DNA of 64,000 nucleotides from Streptococcus massiliensis DSM 18628 (GCF_000380065.1 NZ_KB904364.1:1-64000); one strand, 5' to 3'. Positions 43,261 to 53,424 are shown, counted from the stretch's first letter. Notes: generated by a model not told the origin, from the letters alone. Numbers and translations are program-made.

Positions 43261-43579
43261 AAATATTTACTCACTCCTTTTAGTTATCATAATTTGAGTG
43301 CATTAAAACCAATGTAAACACTTCAGAATATTTGTAGATTACAAAAATCAATTATTTTAATACAACTAGAAAAGCCGAACAAACCCCGCCCGGACTCTTT
43401 CCAAGCGGAGTTTGTGCTCACTGAAAGAGGCGAATCCTCTTTTGGGAAGGCTGAAATAATCCTATTCAGCCTCATTTTCAATGTCTAATCTTTTTACCTT
43501 GACTAGTTTCAATTCTACTAATGAAACTAGTCATCAACTTCAGAAGCTCTCTTGATTTATCAAGCTCCTGATTTATTCT
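43261..43579. other. Structured intergenic region between murI and yneF
   Basis: No gene is seen. The region has an 11-bp perfect inverted repeat TGACTAGTTTC/GAAACTAGTCA (about 43,500-43,533), GAACAAACCCCGC with its imperfect partner GCGGAGTTTGTGCTC (about 43,377-43,421), AAGAGG/CCTCTT and GGCTGAA/TTCAGCC. It could be a small RNA, a mobile repeat or the yneF terminator plus murI leader. Confidence 0.4.
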
Positions 43580-43825
43580 CTATTTTTTCTTCTTAGCGTT
43601 TTTTGCTTGTTTTTGTTGGCGGTTGATTTGACGAACCACTTGTTGAACTTTTGCTTCACTTGGTTTTTGTCCCATTGAGCTCATCATTGTCCGTATAACA
43701 TCCTCATTAAGTGGAGGATTTTTTTCCAAATAGTCTTCCATTTGACGGCGTGCTAAAAACATACCTAAAAATGAACCTCCAGCAAAAGCTGCTACAATTA
43801 AAATCAGTGCTAGCCACAAAGCCAT
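43580..43825 (-). CDS. YneF family (UPF0154) membrane protein
   Basis: The 81-residue protein has one N-terminal membrane segment (about 3-24) and a cytosolic part with FLARRQMEDYLEKNPPLNEDVIRTMMSSMGQKPSEAKVQQVVRQI, the UPF0154 signature, and a lysine-rich end. The function is unknown. It lies 50 bp after lysA. Confidence 0.92.
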   Translation of the reverse strand: MALWLALILIVAAFAGGSFLGMFLARRQMEDYLEKNPPLNEDVIRTMMSSMGQKPSEAKVQQVVRQINRQQKQAKNAKKKK

Positions 43826-43875
43826 AATAAAATCTCCTCTAAATTACATTCTTCTTTCATTATACCAAATTTTGC

Positions 43876-45126
43876 TTATTTTTCAAAATTAAAGCCATAG
43901 AGTGTGACCAAATAATCTTCTGGCTTCTCCGCCCGCCGAATCATCTGAGCCTGGCCGTCTTCGCGCAGCAAAATTTCGCTGGAACGGAGCTTGGCATTGT
44001 ACTGATAGCCCATAGAAAAGCCGTGCGCCCCTGCATCGTGAATGACCAAGGTATCACCAAGTCGGCTCTCAGGCAATGCTCGCCCAATAGCAAATTTGTC
44101 GTTGTTCTCACAGAGGCTACCGACCACATCAACTACTTCCAGCTGGCCGTCTGGATTGCTCATATTGCTGATATGGTGATAAGAGCCGTACATGGCGGGA
44201 CGCAGCAAGTTGACCGCTGACGCGTCAACCCCGACATAGGTTCGATAAGTTTGCTTTTTGTGCGTCACCTTGGTAACCAAAAGCCCGTGCGGCGCCAGCA
44301 TAAAGCGACCCAGCTCAGCAAAGATTTTGACCTGACCCAAGCCAGCAGGCGTGAGTACTCGCTCATAGACCTGACGCACACCTTCTCCAATCACAGCGAT
44401 GTCATTAGCTGTTTCTTCTGGCCGATAATTGACACCGATACCGCCAGACAAGTTGATAAAGTCTAGGTCGACCTTGGTCTCCGCTACGACTTCCACTGCC
44501 AACTCAAACAACTGACGCGCCAACTCTGGATAGTAATCATTGCTGACAGTGTTTGAAGCAAGGAGGGCATGAATACCAAACTTTTTCACACCTAGCGCTT
44601 TTAACTCTTTGAAAGCCTGAATAAGCTGCGCCTTGGTCATCCCAAATTTGGCGTCTTCTGGGTGATCCATAATGTCCGTCCCCAGCTCAAACGTTCCGCC
44701 AGGATTGTAGCGGCAAGAAATAGTCTCTGGAATCCCCGCCACTTCCTGCAAGAAAGCAATATCTTCGTAGGCGTCCAAGTTAATAGTCGCGCCTAGCTCT
44801 CTGGCATATTGAAACTCTTCTGCTGGTGTATTGTTTGACGAAAACATGATGTCGCTCCCCTCAAAGCCCACTTTGTGGCTCATGAGCAGCTCGACATAAC
44901 TGGCACAATCTACGCCGCAGCCTTCTTCTTGCAATATTTTCAGAATAGTCGGATTTGGCGTCGCCTTAACGGCAAAATATTCCTTAAAACCCTTATTCCA
45001 AGCGAAAGCCTGATTAACCGCTCGCGCTTTTTCGCGAATGCCTTTTTCATCATACAGGTGAAAGGGAGTTGGAAATTGTTTCGTAATTTCTGCCAATTTT
45101 TTAGAAGTAATAAATGGTGTCTTCAT
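43876..45126 (-). CDS. lysA: Diaminopimelate decarboxylase LysA
   Basis: The 416-residue PLP enzyme has the alanine racemase-like barrel: Lys of YFAVKATPNP binds PLP (about residue 53), with NLSGGIGVNYRPEE and the Cys box GSLCENNDKF contributed across the dimer. It converts meso-diaminopimelate to lysine. It lies alone between the Bax inhibitor gene and yneF, with no lysine riboswitch visible upstream. Confidence 0.95.
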   Translation of the reverse strand: MKTPFITSKKLAEITKQFPTPFHLYDEKGIREKARAVNQAFAWNKGFKEYFAVKATPNPTILKILQEEGCGVDCASYVELLMSHKVGFEGSDIMFSSNNTPAEEFQYARELGATINLDAYEDIAFLQEVAGIPETISCRYNPGGTFELGTDIMDHPEDAKFGMTKAQLIQAFKELKALGVKKFGIHALLASNTVSNDYYPELARQLFELAVEVVAETKVDLDFINLSGGIGVNYRPEETANDIAVIGEGVRQVYERVLTPAGLGQVKIFAELGRFMLAPHGLLVTKVTHKKQTYRTYVGVDASAVNLLRPAMYGSYHHISNMSNPDGQLEVVDVVGSLCENNDKFAIGRALPESRLGDTLVIHDAGAHGFSMGYQYNAKLRSSEILLREDGQAQMIRRAEKPEDYLVTLYGFNFEK

Positions 45127-45181
45127 GGTCTCATCTCTTTCTAAGTTGTTGAACTATTATAACATAACTTTAGACAAGAAA

Positions 45182-45206
45182 AAACTCCGTCAACTGACGA
45201 AGTTTC
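45182..45206 (-). terminator. Terminator of the trmH-HD-Bax1 operon
   Basis: The AAACTTCGTCA/TGACGGAGTTT imperfect hairpin, followed by T residues on the minus strand, is 20 bp after the Bax1-like gene. Confidence 0.85.
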
Positions 45207-45225
45207 AAAATTAGATGTTTATCAT

Positions 45226-45915
45226 TTAGTCATTCCGTCCAAAAATACGTAAGAGGCTCAAGAAGAGGTTGATAAAGTCAAGATAAAGACTGAGTGCTAA
45301 AGATACAGCCCAACCATTGCTAACATTACCCCCTGCTTGCTCATAAACATAACGAATCTTTTGATTATCCCAAGCAGTTAAACCTGCAAAGACAAGAACA
45401 GTTACAATGCTAAGCATAAAGTCAAAAGCTGAACTTGCCATAAAGAAATTTACAATACTAGCAATGATAATTCCCCAAAGTGCTGCAATCAATGCTCGTC
45501 CCATACCTGACAGATCTTTTTTAACCACGCGCCCCATAGCAGCCATGACAAAAAAGAGAACCGAACTAGAGATAAAAGCTGAAAGCACTGTTCCTTGCGT
45601 ATAACGCGCTACGATGAAACTGATAGTGAAACCGTTAAGAGCCGAGTAGCCCAGAAAAACTGGTAAGGCTGATGGGCTGTTTTTCATAGCCAAGCCAGAA
45701 GCCCAGAAAACTAGGATAAGCTCTGCAATGATAGATCCGTAAACTAACCAGCTACTTGTTGTTGCAATCGTAAATAAGGTATTCTGCAAAACAGTTAACA
45801 TGAGACCTGCAACTAGGGCTGAAACTCCAATCCCCAATCCAACAAAAGCATAAACACGTGAGTAAAAAGCGTTGAGACCACTAGTCTCTTGAATGATTGT
45901 GTTATTGTTGTTCAT
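45226..45915 (-). CDS. Bax inhibitor-1/YccA family membrane protein
   Basis: The 229-residue protein has seven membrane segments. The end has TAWDNQKIRYVYEQAG and ALSLYLDFINLFLSLLRIFGRND, the BI-1 family signature with conserved Asp residues in the last helices. Bacterial members (YetJ) are pH-sensitive Ca2+ leak channels. It is the last gene of the operon, 22 bp after the HD-domain gene. Confidence 0.93.
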   Translation of the reverse strand: MNNNNTIIQETSGLNAFYSRVYAFVGLGIGVSALVAGLMLTVLQNTLFTIATTSSWLVYGSIIAELILVFWASGLAMKNSPSALPVFLGYSALNGFTISFIVARYTQGTVLSAFISSSVLFFVMAAMGRVVKKDLSGMGRALIAALWGIIIASIVNFFMASSAFDFMLSIVTVLVFAGLTAWDNQKIRYVYEQAGGNVSNGWAVSLALSLYLDFINLFLSLLRIFGRND

Positions 45916-45937
45916 AAATTCTCCTCTTTTCCAATAA

Positions 45938-46429
45938 TTAATGTTTTAATTCCTTGCGATGGAAATGTTTGCGATTTTTGATAGCCATTCTCATAGGCGT
46001 CAGTGCTTCCTTGATCGCCCAATATTTGTCTACCATGGTTACGATATAAGCCTCTTTATAACGCGGTGGAGCTAATGTCGCCCCCCACATATGCTTGACA
46101 ATAATGTCTTCTTCTTTTTTATTGAGATTCGTTATTTTTCTAGCATTACGAACAGCTAGGCGCGGATGCACCCAAGCATGACTTTTATTAAACTTAGTCA
46201 CGCGCCAATCGTAGAAAAAGAAATCATGTAACAGTCCACCACGAGCCGTACTACGCGCATCCCAACCTAATTTTTTTGCAATTTTAAAGCTGGTGTAGCT
46301 AACATTGATCGAATGCTCTAAGCGATTAGAGTGCATATGTTGAGGAATATCCTCTAACTTTTGCACTTTAGGATTGGCAATCAGCTGTCCCACATGAGCC
46401 ATATATTCTTTATCTTGGTGGTAGGTCAT
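45938..46429 (-). CDS. HD-domain phosphohydrolase
   Basis: The 163 residues contain an HD domain with EHSINVS, GGLLHDFFFYDW (the HD pair) and IIVKHMWGATLAPP. Family members are metal-dependent phosphohydrolases of nucleotides; the exact substrate is unknown. The start has GGAGGTGAGG. It lies between the TrmH-type and Bax1 genes. Confidence 0.85.
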   Translation of the reverse strand: MTYHQDKEYMAHVGQLIANPKVQKLEDIPQHMHSNRLEHSINVSYTSFKIAKKLGWDARSTARGGLLHDFFFYDWRVTKFNKSHAWVHPRLAVRNARKITNLNKKEEDIIVKHMWGATLAPPRYKEAYIVTMVDKYWAIKEALTPMRMAIKNRKHFHRKELKH

Positions 46430-46474
46430 ATCCTCACCTCCTATATCACTTTATTATACCGCAAATTCTAAATT

Positions 46475-47215
46475 TTAGCTTAAAGCAAACATTAAAATTC
46501 CTGCTGCAACTGCTACATTCAGACTTTCGGCTTGTCCTTTCATAGAAATATGCAGGAGCTGATCCGCATTTTCAGCCATCTGTTGGCTAATTCCTTGCCC
46601 TTCATTTCCCATAACTAGGACAAAATCAGTCATTTTATCCACTTCTTGATAATCAATAGATTGCTTGGATAAAGTTGTTGCAAGTATAGGAAGATGGCTA
46701 GACTTTGCGCATGTTAAAAAGTTCGGCAACTGCATCCGATAAATAGGTAAATGAAAATGACTGCCCTGCATGGAACGTAGGGTTTTCATATTATAGATGT
46801 CAGCCGTACGGTTAGAAATAATAACTCCGTCAAATCCCGCTGCATCAGCTGTACGAATCATGGTCCCAACATTTCCCGGATCCTGCACATCTTCAAGCAT
46901 CAACCACTTGCCAGATAAGGCCTCGGGAACTTTTTGCTCACCAAAAGCAATCTCTGCGACAATCCCCTGAGGTGTTTTTGAGTCCGCTAGATCCGCAAGA
47001 ACATTTTCTGCTACCCAATGAACTCGAGAAAAATTAGCCAAACGTTCTTCGTAGTCCACCAGAGCAAATATGGATAAGATTTCTGCACCATTTGCCAGCG
47101 CTTCCTCAAAAAGATGCCAGCCTTCAATCAAGTAGGAAGCTTTTCGGTGTTTTTTTTCTTGTAATTTTTTAGCTTTTTTTACCAAAGGATTGGCTTTAGA
47201 GGTTATAATAGTCAT
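46475..47215 (-). CDS. TrmH family RNA 2'-O-methyltransferase
   Basis: I start at ATG 47,215 (246 residues, MTIITSKANPLVKKAKKLQ). An open frame runs 210 bases further upstream across the divergent acyP gene and is not real. It has an L30e-like substrate domain (about 1-90) and a SPOUT domain with LEDVQDPGNVGTMIRTADAAGFDGVI, LVMGNEGQGIS and LHISMKGQAESLNVAVAAGI. It probably methylates 23S rRNA or tRNA ribose. The ATG is six bases after the -10, so the message looks leaderless. Confidence 0.92.
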   Translation of the reverse strand: MTIITSKANPLVKKAKKLQEKKHRKASYLIEGWHLFEEALANGAEILSIFALVDYEERLANFSRVHWVAENVLADLADSKTPQGIVAEIAFGEQKVPEALSGKWLMLEDVQDPGNVGTMIRTADAAGFDGVIISNRTADIYNMKTLRSMQGSHFHLPIYRMQLPNFLTCAKSSHLPILATTLSKQSIDYQEVDKMTDFVLVMGNEGQGISQQMAENADQLLHISMKGQAESLNVAVAAGILMFALS

Positions 47216-47229
47216 AGAACCATTATACC
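47204..47229. promoter_or_regulatory. Overlapping divergent promoters of trmH-type gene and acyP
   Basis: Minus-strand TATAAT at 47,227-47,222 with TGG before it ends six bases before the trmH ATG. Plus-strand TATAAT at 47,204-47,209 serves acyP. The two promoters overlap, so their use may be mutually exclusive. Confidence 0.6.
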
Positions 47230-47245
47230 ACACGGAGGTCATAAG

Positions 47246-47524
47246 ATGAAAAAAGTACGCATGATTGCCCAAGGTCGCGTCCAAGGAGTCGGTTTTCGCT
47301 GGGGTGTTTTTAGCCTGGCTCAGGAAATCGGTGGCATCACTGGACGAGTCTGGAACCGAGATGACGGCACTGTAGAAATCCTCGCTCAAAGCGAAGACCC
47401 TAGTCTCATGGCAAAATTTATCCAAGAAATCAGAAAAGGTCCTACTCCATTTTCAAAAGTGACCTATCTAGACGTTACCATGAGCAACTTTGAAAGCTAT
47501 TCTGACTTTAAAATTTCAAATTAG
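47246..47524 (+). CDS. acyP: Acylphosphatase
   Basis: The 92-residue acylphosphatase has the catalytic Arg and phosphate loop in GRVQGVGFRWGV and the Asn in GRVWNRDDGTVEI. It hydrolyses acyl phosphates such as 1,3-bisphosphoglycerate. The start has CGGAGG. It is followed 104 bp later by yidC2. Confidence 0.95.
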   Translation: MKKVRMIAQGRVQGVGFRWGVFSLAQEIGGITGRVWNRDDGTVEILAQSEDPSLMAKFIQEIRKGPTPFSKVTYLDVTMSNFESYSDFKISN

Positions 47525-47628
47525 GTCGCAAGAACTATTGTTTATTTTACAAAAAAACAGTAGAATAGAAAGGTATATTTTTTAATGAATTAAAAATTTT
47601 ACTATTCTTAGAAAAAGGAAAAAATAAA

Positions 47629-48555
47629 GTGAATAAATATTTAAAACGAATTCTTGGGTCAAGCATGATCCTAAGTGCTTTGATTTTTCTATCTGGCTGT
47701 GTCCAAGTCAAAAATGGCAAGCCCTACGGACTGATTTGGGACTACCTAGGCAAACCAATGTCACTTGCCATTGAATATTTTGCTAATAATCAAGGCTTAG
47801 GCTATGGTATTGGGCTGATTATCGTCGTTATTCTTGCTCGATTAATCATTTTCCCATTAGGGATTTACCAATCAAAAAATGCAACTTACCACTCTGAAAA
47901 GCGTAACTACCTCAGTCCAATTTTCACGCCGATCAATGAGCGTATGAAAAATGCTGAAACGCAGGAAGAAAAACTGGCAGCGCAACAAGAACTGATGGCT
48001 GCTCAAAAAGAGCACGGTGTCAGCATTATGGGAGGAATAGGCTGTCTTCCAATCCTCATTCAACTTCCTTTCTTTTCTGCTATCTACTTTGCCGCAGCTA
48101 ACACACCCGGTATTAAAGAAAGCGTCTTTTTAGGAATTAACCTTGGTAAGCCAAGTATCCTCCTCACTGCTATTGTAGCGATTCTTTATTATTTGCAAAG
48201 TCGAATGTCTATGTATGGACTTGACCAAGAACAGCGCGATCAGATGAAAAATATGATGTACATGTCACCAATCATGATGATTATGTTCTCTATTGGTGCC
48301 CAAGCTGGGGTTACTCTCTATTGGGTTGTCGGTGGTCTTTTCCAAATCTTGCAACAACTCGTCATCAACTACTGGGTTCGTCCAAGCATGAAGAAAAAAG
48401 TAGCTGCTGAATTTGAAGCCAATCCACCCAAATGGGATAAATACAAGAACACTCGCACTAAAGACGTTACTCCAAAAGCGACTGGCGCTATCAGTACAAA
48501 TCAGCACAAAAAGAAAAAATCTAATCGCAATGCTGGAAAACAGCGTTCTAGATAA
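47629..48555 (+). CDS. yidC2: Membrane protein insertase YidC2 (lipoprotein)
   Basis: The 308 residues start at GTG behind AAAAAGG. A lipobox LSGC (Cys about 24) predicts a lipoprotein signal. Then come five membrane segments with ARLIIFPLGIYQSKN (the hydrophilic-groove Arg) and GGIGCLPILIQLPFFSAIYFA. A long basic tail (KKKKSNRNAGKQRSR) that can bind ribosomes marks the YidC2 type. It inserts proteins co-translationally. Confidence 0.94.
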   Translation: MNKYLKRILGSSMILSALIFLSGCVQVKNGKPYGLIWDYLGKPMSLAIEYFANNQGLGYGIGLIIVVILARLIIFPLGIYQSKNATYHSEKRNYLSPIFTPINERMKNAETQEEKLAAQQELMAAQKEHGVSIMGGIGCLPILIQLPFFSAIYFAAANTPGIKESVFLGINLGKPSILLTAIVAILYYLQSRMSMYGLDQEQRDQMKNMMYMSPIMMIMFSIGAQAGVTLYWVVGGLFQILQQLVINYWVRPSMKKKVAAEFEANPPKWDKYKNTRTKDVTPKATGAISTNQHKKKKSNRNAGKQRSR

Positions 48556-48558
48556 GAA

Positions 48559-48598
48559 AAAAGGACAAGGTTCAATGAATCTTGTCTTTTCCTTTTTT
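48559..48598 (+). terminator. yidC2 terminator
   Basis: The GACAAG/CTTGTC hairpin followed by TTTTCCTTTTTT is just after the stop codon. Confidence 0.85.
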
Positions 48599-48611
48599 AC
48601 ATAAAATAAAA

Positions 48612-48627
48612 ACGCTGAGTTTAGCGT
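48612..48627 (-). terminator. greA terminator
   Basis: The ACGCT/AGCGT hairpin is followed on the minus strand by a T run. Confidence 0.75.
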
Positions 48628-48642
48628 ATTTATTTTAGTTTA

Positions 48643-49125
48643 TTAGGCTGTTTTTTCGACTTTAAGAATTTTCACGTCGTAGCTGCCAACAGGTGTCTCA
48701 ACGGTTGCCGTATCCCCTGTTTTCTTACCAATCAGGGCCTGACCGATTGGACTTTCATTTGAAACCTTACCTGCAAAAGCATCAGCTCCAGCTGAACCAA
48801 CGATCATATAGGTCTCTTCTTCACTTTCACCGACTTCCTGAATGGTTACAGTCTTTCCAATCGCCACTTCATCTTTTGCAACAGCATCACTATCCACAAT
48901 CTCTGCATAGCGAATTTTCGTCTCAAGACTTGAAATTTGTCCTTCAACAAAAGCTTGTTCGTCCTTAGCTGCTTCATATTCACTATTTTCTGACAAGTCA
49001 CCATAAGAACGAGCAACCTTAATTCGTTCTACTACTTCTGGACGACGAACTAGTTTTAATTCTTCTAATTCTTGCTCCAATTTTTCTTTTTCTGCCAAGG
49101 TCATTGGGTATGTTTTTTCTGCCAT
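48643..49125 (-). CDS. greA: Transcription elongation factor GreA
   Basis: I start at ATG 49,125 (160 residues, [19 protein letters not shown]), since the longer frame adds 14 codons without support. The coiled coil (about 1-75) has [15 protein letters not shown] at its tip, whose acidic residues enter the RNA polymerase channel to trigger transcript cleavage. The C-terminal FKBP-like domain ends in [21 protein letters not shown]. It lies 65 bp after mltG. Confidence 0.96.
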   Translation of the reverse strand: MAEKTYPMTLAEKEKLEQELEELKLVRRPEVVERIKVARSYGDLSENSEYEAAKDEQAFVEGQISSLETKIRYAEIVDSDAVAKDEVAIGKTVTIQEVGESEEETYMIVGSAGADAFAGKVSNESPIGQALIGKKTGDTATVETPVGSYDVKILKVEKTA

Positions 49126-49190
49126 AATTTTTATTCTCTTTTCTATATTTATTAAAATCAATAACATTATGCAGGTTGCCCTGCATAATG

Positions 49191-50882
49191 TTAATTGGAT
49201 GAACTATTTTTGGTTAATTTACTGTTTACATGTTCTTCAACGTTTTTACTATGCTCTTCAAATGTTTGAGCAAAATAGACATTTCCTGTCTCAACATTTG
49301 CCACAAAGTAAAGATAATCTGTCTTATTTGGATTGATTGCTGCTTCAATAGCGGATTTACCGGGATTATCTACTGCCCCTGGCATTAGTCCTGCGTTTTT
49401 ATAAACATTGTAAGGAGAATCAATCTCTGTGTTAATTGCTGCATCCTCGGCTAGACTTGTCTTTTGACCAAGTTTGCCTTGTGCATAAAGGATAGCAATA
49501 TTGCTTTGCAATGGCATGCCTTGATTGAGACGATTGTAGAAGACACTGGCAATATTCTTACGATCTGTATCAGTAGCTCCCTCTTTCTCAACCAATGAAG
49601 CAATTGTTAAAGCCTCGTTGACGGTCAGGTTTTTGCTAGTCAGAACGCCATAATAGTTTGTCATGGTTTGGTTCATCGTTGCAAGCATTTGATCAATCAG
49701 ATCTTCCACAGTCGTTTCCTGACCATAGTTATAGGTCGCTGGGAAAAGATAGCCTTCTAAGCGATATTTAACACCTGTATCCTTAGCTGGAAGACTTCCT
49801 AAAAGCTGTGGATATTTAGCAATTTCACGATTGATAAAAGCATCGTCTTGTATCGCCTTCAGAAAATCAGCCGCTTTAAATGGAGTTTTTTCCTTCTTTT
49901 TTGAAGCAGCATTAACTGTTACAGTTTGGGCAATCTGGTCAATCGTATAACCTTCTGGAATTGTTACTCTACCAATTACCGGAGGTTGTGGTGTATCTGT
50001 TCCACCTTCCTCTAATTTCTTGGCAATTGTGTCTAGATCCATACTCTTTTGTAGATTGTAGTAGCCTGATTGGAAATTCCCATAATTTTTAAATTTTGTA
50101 TAGAAATTAAAAATCTGCGCACTTTTAATCAAACCAGCCTTTTCAAGAACTGTTCCGACCTGCTTATTACCAGAGCCTTTCGGAATTTCTACAGTGACAT
50201 ACTTAGTATCCTTAGTATTTACCGGTTCTAGACCAGATGAAACAAAACGATAGGCCATAAAACCAGTTACAGCAAGACCTAACAAGACAAGAGCAGTCAC
50301 GCTCCAAATGATCCGACTAACAATCTTATTTTTCTTCTTAGCCTTATGGTACTTGCTAGCGGCATGCTTAGCACGAGATCGTGTTACAGGCTCGTCTTTT
50401 GCTTCCTCATGTGGTGCGACAAATACACTAGGCTGAACATCCCGCTTTTTCTCCAAAGATTGTGCCGAAAGGTTAGTCTTCACATCATCAGGCTGAGAGG
50501 GCTGTTCTGTTTGTTCAGACGCTAAATCTTCTTGTGAAGGCGTCTGCAAGTCTTCTTGAGGAATATTCTCCGTTACTGGCTGGCTATCTGTCCGATAGGA
50601 AACAGACAACTTACGCGTATATGCTTCTTCTTGTTCTGGTTCCTGTGATTCAACTTGGTTTCTCTCTTTAGTAAACAACTGATCCAAGCTAGAATCAGTC
50701 AACTGACTAGCATTATTCACAGAAAGAGGTTGTTCCTCTAACTCATCACGAGTGCCAAGTTCATGAAGCATTTCATCTGAGTCTAACTGCTGATTTTTAG
50801 AAAGATCAGTCCGTTTTAAGTCCCTTAAAATCTGATCCTTAAAACTCAGTTTTTCCTCATTTTCTTTATTATGATCAGTCAA
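49191..50882 (-). CDS. mltG: Endolytic murein transglycosylase MltG
   Basis: The 563-residue protein has a long charged cytosolic region (about 1-185, typical of streptococci), one membrane segment (about 190-212), a LysM-like part and a YceG catalytic domain with [34 protein letters not shown] carrying the catalytic Glu. It cuts nascent glycan strands and works with the elongation machinery (MreCD, RodZ, PBP2b) in this genus. It lies between greA and the paired GNAT genes. Confidence 0.95.
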   Translation of the reverse strand: MTDHNKENEEKLSFKDQILRDLKRTDLSKNQQLDSDEMLHELGTRDELEEQPLSVNNASQLTDSSLDQLFTKERNQVESQEPEQEEAYTRKLSVSYRTDSQPVTENIPQEDLQTPSQEDLASEQTEQPSQPDDVKTNLSAQSLEKKRDVQPSVFVAPHEEAKDEPVTRSRAKHAASKYHKAKKKNKIVSRIIWSVTALVLLGLAVTGFMAYRFVSSGLEPVNTKDTKYVTVEIPKGSGNKQVGTVLEKAGLIKSAQIFNFYTKFKNYGNFQSGYYNLQKSMDLDTIAKKLEEGGTDTPQPPVIGRVTIPEGYTIDQIAQTVTVNAASKKKEKTPFKAADFLKAIQDDAFINREIAKYPQLLGSLPAKDTGVKYRLEGYLFPATYNYGQETTVEDLIDQMLATMNQTMTNYYGVLTSKNLTVNEALTIASLVEKEGATDTDRKNIASVFYNRLNQGMPLQSNIAILYAQGKLGQKTSLAEDAAINTEIDSPYNVYKNAGLMPGAVDNPGKSAIEAAINPNKTDYLYFVANVETGNVYFAQTFEEHSKNVEEHVNSKLTKNSSSN

Positions 50883-51051
50883 ATACCTGACCTCCTTTTA
50901 AGAGTTGAGCTCGTTCAGCCAGAAAAAAGGGTGAACCTGATTTCCATTTATAGCTAAACGCGCTATTAGGATTGTAGCAACAAAAGTGCCCCTATCCATA
51001 ATCTCTAATATTATATCTTAAACAGCCTATAAATGCAACGACTTTCTTTGG

Positions 51052-51543
51052 TTAAACTGGAGCTTCCCAAACCATATCATACCAGATCTCACCAGCATAA
51101 GTCGATGCAGATAAACCTTCATTGACAAAACCATGTTTTTCATAGTAGTGAATCAGATAATCGTGACAGGTTAGGTTAATCCCTAATCGTCCATCTTGAA
51201 CCGCTATTTTCTTCATTGCTTCAATGAGTTTCCGTCCGAGACCCAGACTCTGTGCTTCTGGCGCAATGGAAAGGCTAGTGATTGAAATATAACCATTTGG
51301 TAGATGACTAAGATCTTCAACTTTCTCAAAAGAGGAATCTATCAAATAGCGCTCTGGGCGAACAGGTCCTTCTAAGTAGCCTTGAATTTTTCCATCAACT
51401 TCTGCTACTAAAAAACTAGTTTGAATCTTTTTAATGTGATCCGCCAAAGCTTCACGACTAATCGCTTCTTCGGAACTAAAATTTGCCCATTCAATCGCTA
51501 CGATCTCGTCTAAATCCCTAAGTTGTGCCCGCCTAATCTGCAT
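51052..51543 (-). CDS. GNAT family acetyltransferase (first of a tandem pair)
   Basis: The start is at ATG 51,543, six bases after AAGGAG (163 residues); an ATG just before it is the alternative. The acetyl-CoA loop is LSIAPEAQSLGLGRKLIEAMKK, followed by CHDYLIHYYEKHGFVNEG. The neighbour upstream is about half identical by eye, so the two arose by duplication. The substrate is unknown; the pair follows murC in several streptococci. Confidence 0.88.
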   Translation of the reverse strand: MQIRRAQLRDLDEIVAIEWANFSSEEAISREALADHIKKIQTSFLVAEVDGKIQGYLEGPVRPERYLIDSSFEKVEDLSHLPNGYISITSLSIAPEAQSLGLGRKLIEAMKKIAVQDGRLGINLTCHDYLIHYYEKHGFVNEGLSASTYAGEIWYDMVWEAPV

Positions 51544-52081
51544 CATCTGCTCCTTTATAATCAGAGTTTTCCCAGACCATGTCGTACCAAGTCGCACCGC
51601 CGTGGCTTGAATCGGACTCTCCCTCATCATTAAAACCATTCATCTCATAGTAAGAAATAAGATAATCATGACAGGTTAAGCTGACCCCTGCACGGTTTTG
51701 CTCCTTAGCAATCTCTTTTAAAGCCGCCAGAAGCAAGGTTCCTAGTCCTTGTCCTTTGTAAGCAGGAGAAATGGATAAACTTTGAATTGCAATATAGCCA
51801 CCTGTCGGTGGATTTCTGACAACCTGTTCAAAAAGATCATCTGTTAGGTGACGGTTAGCAACGGCTGGTCCAACCACATAGCCGGCCAACTGGTTTTCTA
51901 CTTCAACGACTAAAAAAGTATCTGCTATAAGAGAAAGCCGCTGACGCAAAGCTGCTGGACTAGCTGCTTCTTCTGGGCTAAAATTTTCTTCTTCAATACG
52001 CACGATGTCCTCCCAATCACTTGGCAGGACATTACGAATGAAGGTATTTTCATTAACTTCTATTTTCATGCTATTGTACAT
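51533..52081 (-). CDS. GNAT family acetyltransferase (second of a tandem pair)
   Basis: The 182 residues have the GNAT core [25 protein letters not shown] and [20 protein letters not shown]. It overlaps the murC stop by 11 nt and the next GNAT by 11 nt. A second ATG at 52,069 gives a start without that overlap. Both GNATs share a C-terminal WYDMVWE motif. Confidence 0.88.
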   Translation of the reverse strand: MYNSMKIEVNENTFIRNVLPSDWEDIVRIEEENFSPEEAASPAALRQRLSLIADTFLVVEVENQLAGYVVGPAVANRHLTDDLFEQVVRNPPTGGYIAIQSLSISPAYKGQGLGTLLLAALKEIAKEQNRAGVSLTCHDYLISYYEMNGFNDEGESDSSHGGATWYDMVWENSDYKGADDAD

Positions 52082-53402
52082 TACTGCTTAGGTTTGACAA
52101 GAGGTGCTCAAAAGAGTATTCATAAGTTTGAATGTCGCCTGCCCCCATAAAGACATAGACTGCATTGTCATGATCCAGCAGCGGGGACACATTGTCCACA
52201 GTGATGACTTGCGCTTTCTTGACAATCTTAGCCGCCAAGTCTTCGACCTTGACATCACCGTGGTCAACCTCACGCGCAGACCCGTAGATTTGCGCCAAAT
52301 AAACCGCGTCTGCTTGGTTGAGTGCTTCTGCAAATTCGTCTAAAAGGGCAATGGTTCGCGTAAAGGTATGCGGTTGGAAAATTGCTACGATTTCCTTGCT
52401 TGGATATTTTTGGCGAGCCGCATCTAAGGTAGCTATGATTTCTGTTGGGTGATGGGCAAAATCATCAATAATCGTCGTACCATTAACGATTTTCTCAGTG
52501 AAGCGACGTTTGACACCAGAAAAAGTCACTAAATGCTTTCTTACCAGATTTAAATCAAAGCCCGCTGTGTAAAGCAAACCAATCACAGCTGTTGCATTCA
52601 TAATATTGTGACGACCAAAGGTTGGAATCTTAAACTCACCCAGTTCTTTTCCACGGAAGGAAACCTTAAAGCTAGAACCTGTCGTTGAGCGCAGCAGGTC
52701 ATGGGCAACAAAATCATCACCTTCATTAAAACCATAGTAATAAATCGGCGCATCTGACTTAATGCGACGGAGATTTTCATCTTCGCCATAGACAAAAAGT
52801 CCTTTGGTAATCTGCTTAGCGTAATCATTAAAGGCATTAAAGACGTCTTCAAGACTTGTAAAATAATCTGGATGATCGAAGTCAATATTGGTGATGATTG
52901 AATATTCTGGGTGATAAGGCATAAAGTGGCGCTCGTATTCATCTGATTCAAAGACAAAGTACTCAGTCCCCACAGAACCACGCCCAGTTCCATCTCCAAT
53001 CAGATAAGAGGTATCTGTGATATTTGAGAGGACATGCGACAAAATCCCTGTCGTTGAAGTCTTTCCATGAGCTCCAGCTACACCAAAGCTAGTGAACTGG
53101 CGCATGAACTCTCCTAAAAATTCGTGATAACGCTTATAGATCAAGCCATTTTTATCCGCATAGGCAATTTCCACATTGTTATCTGGACGAAAAGCATTCC
53201 CAGCTATAATCTCAATATCGCCTGTAAGATTTTTCTCATCAAAAGGAAAAATAGCAATTCCTGCCTGCTCTAGTCCACGTTGGGTAAAATAATATTTTTC
53301 CACATCGCTTCCCTGAACCTTATAGCCCATTTGATGAAGCATAAGGGCAAGAGCACTCATGCCTGATCCTTTAATTCCGATAAAATGGTAGGTTTTTGTC
53401 AT
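52071..53402 (-). CDS. murC: UDP-N-acetylmuramate-L-alanine ligase MurC
   Basis: I start at ATG 53,402 (443 residues, [22 protein letters not shown]), as usual for the family. It has the nucleotide-binding [11 protein letters not shown], the ATP P-loop [10 protein letters not shown] (about 110-119), DEYERHF and [10 protein letters not shown]. It adds L-alanine to UDP-MurNAc in peptidoglycan synthesis. It follows the 198-residue gene by about 22 bp. Confidence 0.96.
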   Translation of the reverse strand: MTKTYHFIGIKGSGMSALALMLHQMGYKVQGSDVEKYYFTQRGLEQAGIAIFPFDEKNLTGDIEIIAGNAFRPDNNVEIAYADKNGLIYKRYHEFLGEFMRQFTSFGVAGAHGKTSTTGILSHVLSNITDTSYLIGDGTGRGSVGTEYFVFESDEYERHFMPYHPEYSIITNIDFDHPDYFTSLEDVFNAFNDYAKQITKGLFVYGEDENLRRIKSDAPIYYYGFNEGDDFVAHDLLRSTTGSSFKVSFRGKELGEFKIPTFGRHNIMNATAVIGLLYTAGFDLNLVRKHLVTFSGVKRRFTEKIVNGTTIIDDFAHHPTEIIATLDAARQKYPSKEIVAIFQPHTFTRTIALLDEFAEALNQADAVYLAQIYGSAREVDHGDVKVEDLAAKIVKKAQVITVDNVSPLLDHDNAVYVFMGAGDIQTYEYSFEHLLSNLSSNVQ

Positions 53403-53424
53403 AATATTTGCTATCTCTTTTCTT

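Noticed and set aside
45127-45225. Lysine riboswitch before lysA
   Set aside because: The upstream region is only about 100 bp, contains the terminator of the neighbouring operon and shows no L-box pattern.
47216-47425. Upstream extension of the TrmH-type reading frame (70 codons)
   Set aside because: It runs antisense across acyP and its promoter, has no similarity to the family, and the well-placed -10 and ATG at 47,215 explain the gene.
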